Origin: Adiantum capillus-veneris
Taxonomy: Eukaryota > Streptophyta > Polypodiopsida > Polypodiales > Pteridaceae
Assembly (NCBI GenBank): GCA_014529385.2
Contig: CM043944.1
Location: forward strand, 180,443,740-180,503,739
DNA: 60,000 bases
Reading direction: 5' to 3'
Shown: positions 41,622-52,699 of the stretch, one piece after another
Position numbering within the stretch: position 1 is the first letter of the stretch
Layout of the letters: the number at the start of each line of letters is the position of its first letter
Notes under the pieces: generated by a model
What the model saw: only the letters and a program-made list of their open reading frames with translations
Database searches by the model: none
Told to the model about the DNA's origin: nothing
Made by a program: the position numbers and the translations under genes

Positions 41622-41867
41622 CAGTGGCTCCGTGGTTTCGATCCCAACTTCTACTGTTCTTGTCGAGGAAGCAAATCTACCCATCTTAATCTGCTTCCCC
41701 GGTTTGAGTAGAGAGTACCTCCCACTTTAAGCTCCGAGATCGGGAGTGTCTTGGAGACCCTGCACAGCAACGTCAATAGCAGCCATGACAACTAGTATAC
41801 CCACAATACGCGTTCTAGTTCGAGACACTCACTCTGTACCAAAGTAGTCCTACTGCCCAAGGTGAGT

Positions 41868-43063
41868 TGTCACGTGACACATCCAACCCTATGTGTCCGT
41901 GGACAAGCTACAGCGTGACCAGGGTTCAGTTCAGTCAAGTCAGTCTGGAATAGGAAGTGATCTGGCACTTTTGTGAGTCTGTTCGCAGACCGTGCATGTC
42001 CAGACACTTAGATTAGATGCATATCCTCTGGTTGCACACAGCATGACCATCAGATTCTAGTCAGATCCCAGTAGTAGCATTTTTACAGTGCATACACCTA
42101 TTTTCCCATTTTTGAAATTTTACACCTATTATTTTTAAGTGAATTTTGTTGAAAAGTAGGTAGGGCAATTTTGCTAAGTTTGTATATAAGCAAACCTAGC
42201 GCTCGCACTTTCTGGCAGAAGAGGCAGCAGGAGCACACGCTCAACAGGCAACTTCTCAGCAAAACCCCCAAGAACCCTAGTGTTTTTACTTCACAGCAGA
42301 AAGCTAGCGTTTTTGGACCAGATCAGCTAGCGTTTTTGCTCTTGCAGATCCCTGGCGACAGCAGACCAAGCAGAAGCCCCAGCGTTAGCCAATTCTCCAG
42401 AGCAAGACCGTTTTCAGCCCTAGCGTTTTTGCATCTGCAAGACACTTCAGCGTTTTACAGATCTTCGCGACGGAATCCCCACAAGCACCAGCGTTTTCAG
42501 TTTTCAGCAGTCAGACTCCGCAGTAGAAGTCCCGAACCTCGCAGATCTCACCTTCCGGCAGCAGATCCTCGCTGCACGGTCAGATCCCGCGAAGTTTGTA
42601 GTTTCAGCCCGGAAAACGCATTTTTCAGCATCTGCGTTTTCAGCGCGTCGTTGTCGCATCGTCGTCATCGGCATCGTCACCGACATAGAGTCAGAATTCA
42701 GCAGATAAAGATTTGCAGATTTCAGCCCTTAGCATTTTCAAATTTCAGTTCCCCTCGTCGTCGACACCGTCGGCAAGTCAAGGCATTGTAGAGATTTGTG
42801 CAATCCTAAGTAGACCGCTCTCGCCATAGAGAGTGGGGCCTTCGCAGGAGGGTTTTACGTCTCTGGTGTCGTATTCTCTTCTCTCTCTATCTCTCAGTCT
42901 CAGCACCTTCATTCACAGTGTGTATCCACTTTGTTTGTGTCCATTGCACTCTCTCACTAAAGGAACGGAAGGCTCTCCCTTCCGTAAGTAAAAGGAACCC
43001 TTGAGCACAGTCCGGAGCAGTCATCTTGAGCAAAGTTCAACATTCATTCCCCTGCACGTTACA
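41868..43063 (+). mobile_element. Family-A solo LTR with TSD TGAGT
   Basis: It runs TGTCACGTGACACATCC … CTGCACGTTACA (1,196 bp). TGAGT at 41,863-41,867 and 43,064-43,068 is a perfect TSD. It contains a TATA box (about 42,183), AGCGTTTTTG units (about 42,275-42,500), the hairpin CCGCTCTC(6)GAGAGTGG (42,815-42,836) and ACGGAAGG(5)CCTTCCGT (42,965-42,985). Confidence 0.95.
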
Positions 43064-43412
43064 TGAGTGGTGGATGGCTCTGCCAAAGCCTAGAGTACTC
43101 ACGACTCTCTGACCAGTGCTTCATATACAGACAGATGGGCCACCTTGCGAAGGCTTGTCCTCGTAGAAGGACGCGAACCACGCCACAAACCTACGAAGGT
43201 TAACCAACCTAGCACACAGACTCAGGGTGCACAAGCTGGCACAGTCAACTGATGGCTGGCAACAACAGGTACATGGTTGTCGCCATCACGGACACGCTCG
43301 CCATAGAAGCCCCCTTGGTGGCCGACCTATGACAAGTGAGCAACATCAGGTTCCTACAAGGGACCAATTTGAGCCTCTTCAGCACAATGTGCCTGAGGAG
43401 ACTCCCTCCACC

Positions 43413-45647
43413 TCATCGCATCCAATGCAGGATAGTTCTTGAATTTAACCAAGAACCGCCTTATCACTTTACCCTTAATCTTTCTGTCTTTATGTGCCAA
43501 TATCTATTTTGGAACAAGGACTCCTCACTTTCTTCCACTTCGGGTTGCTTATCAGGTTCCCCATTTTTGGTGATTTTGTTGAGAGCTCTATAATCGATGC
43601 ACATTCTCCAAGATCCGTCTTTCTTCGAAACCAACTACACTGGAGAGCAATACAATGAAGTACTAGACTGGACAAGACCTTTTCCAAGAGGTCTTTCACT
43701 TTGGTTCATAATTTCTTCGTTCGGGACTCGGCTCACACGGTAAGGTGGCCGGTTCGGTGGTGTGCTTCCAGGTATCAGATCAATAGTATGACCTCCCGGA
43801 CGAGCGGGTGGTAACTCGCCTGGCAGGCCCTCTGAGAAGCAATCGGCATGAGTGTGGAGAAAATCTTGGCGTTCTTTATCAAGTTCAAACATATTTGTCC
43901 TATCCTCATCACTCAACTCTTTCAAAAAGATCGAGTAAACAAACAAACTGGATTTTATTAATTTTGAAATGGTCGAAGCCGATACAATAGGGACAGACTC
44001 ACCCTTAAGTTTTACATCGAGTACAATGGTTCTGCCCTTCTCTGTGGTCAAAGTCACTTTCCTTGTCCGATAGTCAGCCACAGCGTTGTTCTTGTGGTAT
44101 TAGGAAATTCCCAAGAAAACATCACAACCTTCCAAAGGCATAATGTAAAAGTCCTCATGCCCCAAATACCCCCGACAATGCAACCGAAGTTTGCCAATGA
44201 CAGGTGTAATGGCTACGTCCCTGGCGGGTGCCGCTAGAACTGCCTTTGCTAGTGGTCCCATCCGATCGTGAGCGATCTCGAGCCGTGCCGCTAATTCCGG
44301 TGAAATGAAGTTGGCCTTGGCTCCTCTATCAAAGAAGATCAGGGCTTCTTGGTCTTTCACTTTGCCCCAAGCTCGGTAAAGTTCTGTACTCTCGTCCATC
44401 GTACTGGGATCAGTACCCATGCGATCTGGAACCAACCTGTTTTCATCTTGCCTTTTCTTCCACATTCCTCAGCTGCTCTCGCACTTCCAGGCCTCTCATC
44501 GTCCTTGTCGTTCTCTTCTATCTGTGCCTTTTTAGGGCACTTCGCGAAGATATGCCCAATTTCCCCGCATCCAAAGTACTTCCCCTCCTTTATGTAGCGA
44601 GCCCTCTCTTGAGGAGTGAGTTTGGGTCGTGCATCCTTTTCTTTCTTTTCTGAATTGCTCTTCTTCTTTCTACTTTCATTTGTCGAAGTCTGTTCGGCCC
44701 TTTGCATCATGATTTCATTTGTGGGGTAGATCAAACTGTCTGAGTAAATGGCAAAAACCAATTTCGCATGACTCATCAACTACTGAATGGAAGCTGACTT
44801 TTGTTCTAAGCAGTGATCTCAGATCTCTGTAGGAAGACCCAAGGTAAACCGCTCAATCTGTTCTTTGAATAAGATCTTCTTAAATGAAGAGGCGGATAGA
44901 TATGTCGCGTTCATACTCTCGAGTTAGCCAAAAATAAATAAAAAGCCTTTTGAATTTCAGCCATTTAACTGGCGTTGTCTTGTTTAATAGAAGCGTGGAC
45001 CACAAAGTTCAAGCATTCCCCTTAAAGTAAGAGGTAGCTCTCCGAATCTTATAGTGCTCTGAGTAACACCCTCCTGAGAAAGCTATGTCAAAATGATGTA
45101 TAAAAGACAAAGCCTTCGAAGCATCTCTATAACCAGAAAACATGTCAAATTTAATTCACTGTCCACCTTCCTTAAACTCTCGGACTTTCTTGCTTTTGTC
45201 TTCCAAAAAATCATACTGGTTGGCTTTATAAAAAGCCTTCTTCTTTGCATAAAAGCTGTTGTCGTCAGAGTCCGAACTATCTAAAGACGAGTCCTCTGTA
45301 GAATAGTCAACCACGGGGCGACATTTAGGCTTCTTTGCCTTTTTCTTTCCCTTTTCAAGGCTTCGCTTTTTGCCTTTTCTGTTTTCTTCACTGAGTCAGA
45401 GGAGCTAGAACAACTCTCAGAAAAGGAAGAAGAAGAACTAGGTACTCCTTCACATCGAACACGCTTCTTCTGCTTTCTTGCCGATTCAAATGTAGACTGA
45501 AGACCCAAATAACCCGGGAAATAAGAGCCTTTCTTCTGCTTTTTGTCGTGCTTTTGAGCTTTGTTGTGCGCGTCAAAAAGCTGAGCAATTCGTGCATCAC
45601 CACCTCTTCTAACTCTTGCTCTGTGTACATCCTCGGAGTAGGAGTTC
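43413..45647 (-). mobile_element. Family-C element H, internally deleted
   Basis: On the minus strand, gag follows the LTR (45,648-46,181) directly without a PBS. The order is then protease (about 44,400-44,050), the N-terminal RT (about 43,780-43,575) and, after a jump, the chromodomain tail (about 43,570-43,413). RT core, RNase H and integrase are deleted between an AACAAAATCACCA sequence (complement at 43,570-43,582) and the chromodomain linker. The 3' end is cut at 43,413 against LINE ORF1. Confidence 0.85.
43570..45640 (-). pseudogene. Element-H gag, protease and RT start
   Basis: The gag C-terminus has a clean knuckle (YFGCGEIGHIFAKCPKKAQ, in the frame at 44,357-44,779). Protease (44,100-44,465) has FFDRGAKANFISPELAARLEI and GCDVFLGIS. 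The linker (43,635-44,081) contains EKGRTIVLDVKLKGESVPIVSAS and PGSTPPNRPPYRVSRVPNEEIMNQ. Frames shift several times. It encodes no catalytic RT. Confidence 0.8.
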
Positions 45648-46181
45648 TGTTAACTTGACTTCACTCAAGTCAAGTCAAGAAATCATCTACACACCAGATA
45701 ACCACTTCAAAAAACATTCACAGATCACAATAAATTTGCACTGGCCCGGCGGAGTTCCATGCCTAGAGATATTGGCCCCAAAGACTGGCGCCCCTTTCGG
45801 TATTTCTTTTTTTATTAATAATTCAAAAACAAGAGAGTCAGGATTCACTCTCAGACTCTACGTCCAGATCCCGAGAAGGAGGGCCCAAGCCACTTATTTA
45901 AAGGTTTACAAGGGATGCCAAAAGCAGCCCCAAAAAAGCTTGAAGCAAAAGCCTGAGAGCAAAAGCTCTTTTCACAAAGAGCTTCTCAAAGCAAAAGCAA
46001 ATTCTCTCTCTCTTTCTCATTAGGTAGAGAAAGATGAGATTAGTGTCGCTCAAAAAAAAAAATCCACTTTCGCAATTTCCGGAAATTAGGGTTTTAAGCA
46101 AATTTTAGGGCTTGCAAGAATTTTAGGGTTTCTCGCAAAAATTAGGGTTTTTGTTGTCCGCCACCTCATCACTTTGTGACA
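45648..46181 (-). repeat. Family-C LTR shared by elements H and I
   Basis: On the minus strand it runs TGTCACAAAGTGATGAGG … AAGTCAAGTTAACA (534 bp), with the PPT of element I (TTTCAAGAGGGGGTA, 46,196-46,182) before it and gag of element H after it. It is therefore 3' LTR of one copy and 5' LTR of the other. The U3 contains four telo-box-like AAACCCTAA or GCCCTAAAAT motifs. The shared block is at 45,787-45,812. Confidence 0.88.
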
Positions 46182-46763
46182 TACCCCCTCTTGAAAGCAT
46201 TGTAATCGACCGCGATTACGCCTGCAAAACCGACAAAAGCCATAAACCGTCTTAGTAGACACTGACTGTTAGTACCTACGTACTAGGGACACACATCTAG
46301 CACATGTACCAAATCGACAGTCACATCACACGACATCACAGGACATCACATGACATTCAACATTCATTCCAATCTTAGACCATGATTTATCAGCAATGTA
46401 GCTAGCAATCACATCTAGGTCCAATCGGGACCTCATCGATGTCCGATTGACTAACCCCTATTGCAACCGTGTCTATTCAAGATCAAGTAGACCAAAATGC
46501 TGCAGTCATTTCGTCTATCAGTTCCTGCACTCAAAAGAAGTGAAGAAACAAATCAGTATCATTATCAGGAATTCCATTTCATAAAGTCATCCAACAGAAT
46601 ACTGTCAGCTCTCAGTATCCCTGAAGCTCAAAGAAACATCAGTGGCCCTTTAGTATCAAAATCAAGGCATCTGTTGACAAAGGAGCGGAGTGACTCCCCT
46701 CTTGTGCATCCCACTGCACCAGATCTCCGGCCAAGCTGAATTCTGGGTTCCATTTGGAGTAGA

Positions 46764-48290
46764 CTATGCTAAACCAAAAGCATTGAGGTAAAGTTTCACA
46801 ATCTGAGGAGTATCTGCTAGGTTCTCCTCCTCCATCCACTTCGCATCAAATGCAGGAAAGTTCTTGAACTTAACCAAGAACCGCCTTTGGACTTTACCTT
46901 TCTTCTTATCCTTATGTGCCAAAATATATTCAGGAACAAGGATCTCCTCGTTTTCTTCCACTTTGGGTTGCTCATCAGGCTCCCCATCATCAGGCACCTC
47001 ACCCCTAAAAGGTTTCAAGAGACTCACATGCAATGCATTGTGAACCCTCCAAGTATCTGGCAGTTTCAATCGGAAGGAGACATCATTTATCTTTTCGGTG
47101 ATATGGAAAGGGCCGTAGTATCACATAGGAAGCTTTGGAAAAAGCCTCTCCTTTCCCTTTTTCTTTCTTAGGCATGCCTTCTCAAAACGTAAGAGCACCC
47201 AATTATCCTCCTTCAATTTCATGTCGCGACGATGGCAATCCGCTGCCTTTTTCTGTCGTTCTTGAGACTTCTGCAAAGTCTCATGAACCTTGGCAAAAGC
47301 CGTATCCAGATTCCGCGTATATTCATCCGCTTCAAAGATCTTATCTTTCGTGCTCAGGAAGGATGGAACCTTCGCAGCACTTTCCACAATCCCAAATGGC
47401 GTAGGCATTGTAGGCAAATTCCACCAAAGGTAAGTCCTTTTCCCATTGAGTCTTTTGATCCGAGATACAAGACTCTAATAGATCTAAAACCATTGAATTT
47501 GCAATCTCTGATTGCTCGTCAGTCTGCAAGTGGAATGATGACGAGAACTGCAACTGCGTGCCAATGTTCTCCCAAATTGCCTTCCAAAACAAACTCATAA
47601 ATCTGGAGTCTCTGTCGGAGACAATCGTCTCAGACGTGCCATGTAATCGGAAAAATCATCATGATCATTCTGTGTTCTTGGGAGATCAAGAATGAATTCC
47701 ATTGCAATACTTTCCCAGGGGCGGGTGGGTATGGGTAAAGGCTGTAATAATTCCTGTGCTTTATGCCTGTCAAACTTGACCTTCTGGAATAGCAAGCAAC
47801 TGCGTACAAAATCGTCCACATCCTTCTTGAGTCCGGCCAAAAGAAGTATCTCTCCACACCTTTTAAGGTGGTAGCTATGTCGCAGTGACCCGTAATAGGT
47901 GGACAGTGGCATTCGGTTAAAACCTTTTCCCTCCTTGGCTGTGTAACGCACAACATGGTTTTCCTCATCAAGTAGCCATTCTGAATTGAATATCCCGCTA
48001 CTATCTCCCCATTCCGTATCCGAGTGAAAATATATGCAAAATCTGTATATGTGGCATATTGATCGACCATATCCTCGAAGCTTCCTAGGATGTATCGCGA
48101 AATAGCCAGAACCAACAACTTCCGGGACAAAGCATCTGCCGCCAAATTCTTATGTCCCTACACATGGACAATCTGGAAGTGAAACTGTGACAAGATGTTC
48201 ACCCACCGCATCTACTTTTTTGATAGCTGCTTCTGTGACAAAAAGTAGCGTAAACTCTGATGGTCTATGGAAACAGTAAAATCCGCTCCG
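46764..48290 (-). pseudogene. Element-I RNase H end, integrase and chromodomain
   Basis: The chromodomain tail (46,764-47,069) reads VPEYILAHKDKKKGKVQRRFLVKFKNFPAFDAKWMEEENL. The integrase catalytic core is split: the HHCC domain (about 47,800-47,930) and ILDLPRTQ are joined directly to SDYMARLRRLSPTETPDL at 47,651, deleting about 120 bp of the core between the first and second catalytic Asp. Further downstream MSLFWKAIWENIG … LQTDEQSEIANS carries the Glu position. It is non-functional. Confidence 0.82.
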
Positions 48291-49858
48291 AGTAGGTAAT
48301 GTCGCCACTGAGTGATTTTGTTGATGGTGATTTTGTTGAAAGCTCTATAATCGATGCACATTCTCCAAGATCTGTCTTTCTTCAAAACCAACAACACTAG
48401 AGAGCAGTACGGTGAAGTACTAGGCTGGACAAGACTCTTTTCCAAGAGATCTTTCACTTGGTTCATTATCTCTTCATTCTGGGCTCGGCTCACACGGTAA
48501 GTTGGCCAGTTCGATGGTGTGCTTCCAGGTATCAGATCAATAGTATGACCCTCATGACGGGCTGGTGGTAACTAGCCTAGCACGCCCTCTGAAAAGCAAT
48601 CGGCATGAGTGTGGAGAAAATCTTGGCGTTCTTTATCAAATTCAGACATATTTGTCCTATGTTCATCATTCAACTCTTTCAAAAAGATCGAGTAAACAAA
48701 CAGACTGGATTTCAGTAATTTGGAAACGGCCGAAGTTGATATAATAGGCACAGACTCGCCCTTAAGTTTCACATAAAGTACAATAGTTCGGCCCTTCTCT
48801 GCAGTCAAAGTCGCTTTTCTCGCCCGATAGTCAACCACAGCGTTGTTCTTGTGGTACCAGGGAATTCCCAGGAGGACATCACAACCTTCCAAGGGTATTA
48901 TGTAGAAGTCCTCGTACCCCAAATACCCTGGCAAAGCAACCGAAGTTTGCCAATGACAGGTGTAATGGCTACGTCCTTGCCGAGTGCCGCTACAACTGCC
49001 TCTGCTAGTGGTCCCATCCAATCGGGTGTGATCTCGAGCCGCGCTGCCAATTCAGGTGAAATGAAGTTGGCCTTGGCTCCTCCATCAAAGAAAATCAGGG
49101 CTTCTTGGTCTTTCACTTTGCCCCAAGCTCGGTAAAGTTCTGTACTCTCGTCAATCGTGCTTCGGTCAGTACCCATGCAATTTGGAACCAGTCCTGCTTT
49201 CATGTTGCCTTTTCGTCCACATTCCTCAGCTGCTTTTGAACCCTCAGGCCTGTCTTCATCTTTGTCGTTCTATTCTTTCGATGCCTTTTTAGGGCACTTC
49301 GTCACGAAGATGTGCCTCATTTCCCCACATCCAAGGCACTTCCCCTCTTTGATATAGAGAGCTCTCTCTCGAAGAGTGAGCTTGGGTCGTGCATCTTTTT
49401 CTTTTTTTTTGGGTTGCTCTTCTTCTTTCTACTTTCATTGTTCGAAGTCTGTTCGATCCTTTGCGTCATGATTTCATCTGTGGGGTGTGTCAAACTGCCT
49501 AAATGAATAGCAAAACCCCGGTTCGCATGACTCATCAGTTCCTGAATGGAAACTGACTTTTGCTCTAAGCAGTGATCTCGGATCTCTGTAGGAAGTCCCA
49601 AGGTAAACCGCTCAATCTGTTCTTTGAACGAAATCTTCTTAAATGAAGAGGCTGGTAGAAAAGAGCTCTAGAATCTCTCGCAATATGCGTCTAATGAATC
49701 TTTCTTGGTCATCCGAAGATGGTTCCAAGCAATTCGTATGTTGCATTCGTACTCCCGAGTCAATCAAGAAGAAATAAAAAGCCTCTTAAATTTCAGCCAT
49801 TTAACTAGCGCTTTCTTGTTCAATAGAAGCGTGGACCACCAAGTTCGAGCATTTCCCT
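48291..49858 (-). pseudogene. Element-I gag, protease and RT start
   Basis: Gag tail (about 49,860-49,210) with a partly lost knuckle (KCLGCGEMRHIF-like), protease (49,203-48,820) with FFDGGAKANFISPELAARLEI and GCDVLLGIPW, linker with DVKLKGESVPIISTSAV, and RT N-terminus (48,493-48,330) with QVKDLLEKSLVQPSTSPYCS. The RT core and first half of RNase H are deleted at 48,313-48,339, where a 12-bp TGATTTTGTTGA is present twice. Confidence 0.82.
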
Positions 49859-49860
49859 TT

Positions 49861-50838
49861 ACAACTCTGCCACGAAGTCAACTGGGCAACCGGTCAAGAT
49901 ATTTTTAAGCGACGAACCCGAAACAAGAACATGCTTGTAAATGCGGCAAGTGTCAGTTTTCCATGGACTTTCCTCCTACAGAAAAATGGGCGCTGATTTT
50001 TAAGCTGGGAGAGGCTTCATTTGCAATTTGTCACAGGTTAAGAGCTATGGAGTGCTTCCTTTCCCTCTCATGTACAGTGTGGTGCTAGGAGTGATGCCCT
50101 GCATACTACACACTGCTCTCTCTCTCCCTACGTGCAGTTATGTAATGCCCCACAAGAGGGCTACTCATTTGACTGATGTACAGTTGTGTGGGTTCATGCT
50201 TTTGTGCTGAGGCAACAGCCTCCTTGAGCAGGAACAGGGGTAGCTAGCTGCTGCTCCAAAGCAGGCACTGGTGAGGGTCATAACCTCACCGTACATGTGC
50301 AAAATCAGCGCTGTGTATGCGCTGTAATTTTACTGTTTTTCAGCCATACGGACGCCAGGACCATTGGGAATCGTGCCCCACTGGCAAAGAACAGTTAGGG
50401 GACTGTTTGGGGCTGAAAACAGGGCAAAAACCAGTAAATACAGCGTGCTGAATTTACTGTTTTTGGGTAGGAATCAGAGGGTATACGCCAGTAGAAGCGA
50501 GTTTCAGCAGGGGAATTGGTTTCGCGCAAGTTTTGGGGCTGTTATGCTGCCGAAATTTGGCCAAAACAGGCGGTATCTAGTGGGATACAGTCAAAGGATT
50601 CCCAGGACTCTTCTTTGTACTTTACCCTCCTAAGGAATAAAGAAATACCGAAAGGGGCGCCAATTTTGGGGCCTGCAGGTTGTCAGTGTCTGCTCGGAGC
50701 ATTCTAGCTTCCGAGCTATGTGTATTCAAGTGTTAATTCCCGTCGCAGGTTCTCTTTGCAAAGTGCTCTGTGCGTGTGTGTCTAAAGTAAAGAATTTCGG
50801 GTGAAAGCCAATGCCTACCGCCCTACGGGCCGGTTTCA
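49861..50838 (+). repeat. Family-G 5' LTR, truncated
   Basis: It matches 58,003-58,980 and lacks the first roughly 480 bp. It ends ACGGGCCGGTTTCA directly before the PBS. The shared block with AATAAA is at 50,636-50,661. Confidence 0.9.
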
Positions 50839-50937
50839 TGGTTCTGTTGCCGAGACATCAATCACTTTTTCCTTAAAGAGTGAGCTTGGATTGTTTTGGG
50901 ATAAAGACACAGAGTGAAGGAACACGGGGATTACACT

Positions 50938-52670
50938 ATGGCCGACAAGGGGAAGGGAATTATGGAAGAGGGTTCCTCTTCATAGGACAGGCAAGAGATT
51001 CCTATGGTTTTTGAGATTGGCGAGAGCTCACGGCCACGTCAGTCTGTACCTCCTGTCAACGTGAATGTCCCTCCAGTAGTACAGGGCTTTATGACTGGGC
51101 AACTTGAGGATGATGCGTTCAAGACTCAGTTAGTTACCGCGGTGAATGTCTTTTCGCAGCTGGTGCAGAATCTGAGGTTTATGGAATTCTTGCAAGCGCC
51201 ACCAGTGCAACAGCAAAATAGGCAACCTACGCCGCGTACGGAGCTTGTTGGTGCTCAGGTCCAGGTACTTCATGTGGTGCAGGAGGAAAGGGAACACTCG
51301 CATGTTGCGGAGTCGGGGGCTTCAAAGCAGGTTCCTCCCGTGCTTGAACAGGTGGCTAGAACGCCTATTCCACAGGTTATGCCAGTTCAGCCCGCCAGCT
51401 TTCAGAGCCAGCATGCTGTCTTGAATGGACATGGAGCTGGATACCAAGCTATGCACTCAGTTTTTCCACCACCCACGGTACATCCTGGGTATTTCGGGGG
51501 TGGATCAGTGTTCCAAAGTATGGCTGGTTATGCGCCTGGAAGTCAGCCGTACATGCCAGGAACAGTGTTCGGGGGTATGCAAGGCATCATGCCAAACCCC
51601 ATGTATTGAAGTATCGGCATGCAACAAGGTTTCCACTGCAACCAAGGCCAGTTTGGGGTGCCACAGGGTCATTTTGGCATGGCTGGTTTTTCTGGACAGC
51701 AGCAAGATATCGCACCTCTGACGCAAAATGTGAATGGCCAACACGTGCCGATCATGCCTACTACATTGCCCATGCTGCAGACCATTCCGTATGACAACTT
51801 GGGGGCACTAGAGAAGCCGAAGGCTTACAAAGAAGGTGGTGCAGCGGTAAAGTTCAGTACCTTCAGTGGTTTCGAGGATAAGAAAAAGGCCCTCACTTTC
51901 CTCCAGCAGTTTGATACAGCTTATGCCGGAGGGAATTTTACCGAGGCCTCGAAGGTCAGGAAAGCTGCCACTTTCTTAAAGGACAATGCGCTTACATGGT
52001 GGACGACATTGTTAATGCAAGGACAGGCACCCGCCACTTGGGTTTACTTCAAGCAAATGTTTGCATCTGCTTGGCTGTCAAATGAATTTGAAGCCGACGT
52101 CATGACAGATTGGCACCAACTTACTTCAACTTCGTGCAAGAGCTTGCTGGAGTACAATAGGGGTTTTGTAAAGCGTTACTCTCAGTGACCTCCTACAGAT
52201 TTGTGCCATTGACAGAGCAGATAGAGAAGTACTGTTGTGGGCTGCCTAAAGGGCTTCGCGATTACTGTACAAAGAACAGAGTGGCTACCCTTACTCAGCT
52301 TATGGAAGTTGCGAACACTGGTCTTGCCTTGTTGAAAGGAGAGGACAGTGGATTTCCGAGCAGTGACAAAGGAGGGCAGCAAAAGAAAAATTCAGCGAAG
52401 AAGCCCTTTGTGAAAACGGCTCCTGATGCGTCACAGGGGTCAGAAAAGGCCACCAAAGACAAGGATTCAGCCGGGACTTCTGGAGCGCAGGCAAAGAAAC
52501 AGAAAAGGAAGCCTTTTGTGCGCAAGTCGCTCGAGGAAAAGAAGGTCCTAATGGCTGAGAGCAAATGCTTTATATGCGAGCAGCCTGGTCACTTTTCTAT
52601 CAATTGTCCACAAAGGAAAAGGCCAGCTGACTCAGAGGATAAAGAAGATCAGAAAGGAAAGAAGCCAAAA
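50938..52670 (+). pseudogene. Family-G gag
   Basis: ATG 50,938 (MADKGKGIMEEGSSS) is followed by a TAG at a position where family E has CAG. The frame then continues (FEIGESSRPRQ…) to a TGA at 51,607-51,609, resumes in the same frame (51,619-52,170) with the gag core (FSTFSGFEDKKKALTFLQQF, WWTTLLMQGQAPATWVYF), and shifts by one base near 52,170. The C-terminus (52,185-52,670) has EQIEKYCCGLPKG and the knuckle CFICEQPGHFSINC. It stops at KKGKKPK, where family E continues into protease but here the family-C segment begins. Confidence 0.87.
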
Positions 52671-52699
52671 TCCGATTACATGGCACGTCTGAGACCATT

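Larger units (their letters stand above)
40406..43412 (+). pseudogene. LINE ORF1 (DUF4283-like, zinc knuckle) split by two solo LTRs
   Basis: Three pieces of one gene are in register: 40,406-40,835, 41,627-41,867 and 43,069-43,412. The first encodes VSLATDVERLEATSIIHRI … LSEARKIIDVQFSG and, after a frameshift, GYYQIELKT-like residues, resembling the DUF4283 domain of plant LINE ORF1. The second has SRKQIYP and SVLETLHSN-type residues. The third has the knuckle CFIYRQMGHLAKACPRRR, where the second Cys is Tyr, and a Gln/His-rich tail. The gaps are exactly the family-B (40,836-41,621) and family-A (41,868-43,063) solo LTRs. No EN or RT domain follows because family-C element H begins at 43,413. 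Confidence 0.7.
46182..49860 (-). mobile_element. Family-C element I, internally deleted
   Basis: On the minus strand it has a truncated gag (from 49,860), protease, RT N-terminus, a deletion, the RNase H C-terminal half, integrase with a second deletion, chromodomain, 3' untranslated region (46,763-46,197) and PPT, ending in the LTR at 46,181. Its 5' end is cut at 49,860 where a truncated family-G LTR begins. The arrangement LTR-H-(LTR)-I suggests a tandem array produced by recombination between copies. Confidence 0.85.

Noticed and set aside
42171-42791. 206-codon ORF in a family-A LTR
   Set aside because: It covers the AGCGTTTT repeat zone and the hairpin of a solo LTR; corresponding frames are broken in the other copies.
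46080-46160. Interstitial telomere (CCCTAAA)n
   Set aside because: The motifs are spaced by unrelated bases and recur in LTR-C copies, so they are promoter-like telo-boxes rather than a telomeric array.
50364-50633. 89-codon ORF repeated at 38,630-38,899 and 58,459-58,776
   Set aside because: It lies within the family-G LTR and recurs because the LTR is repeated. It has no start context or homology suggesting a protein.
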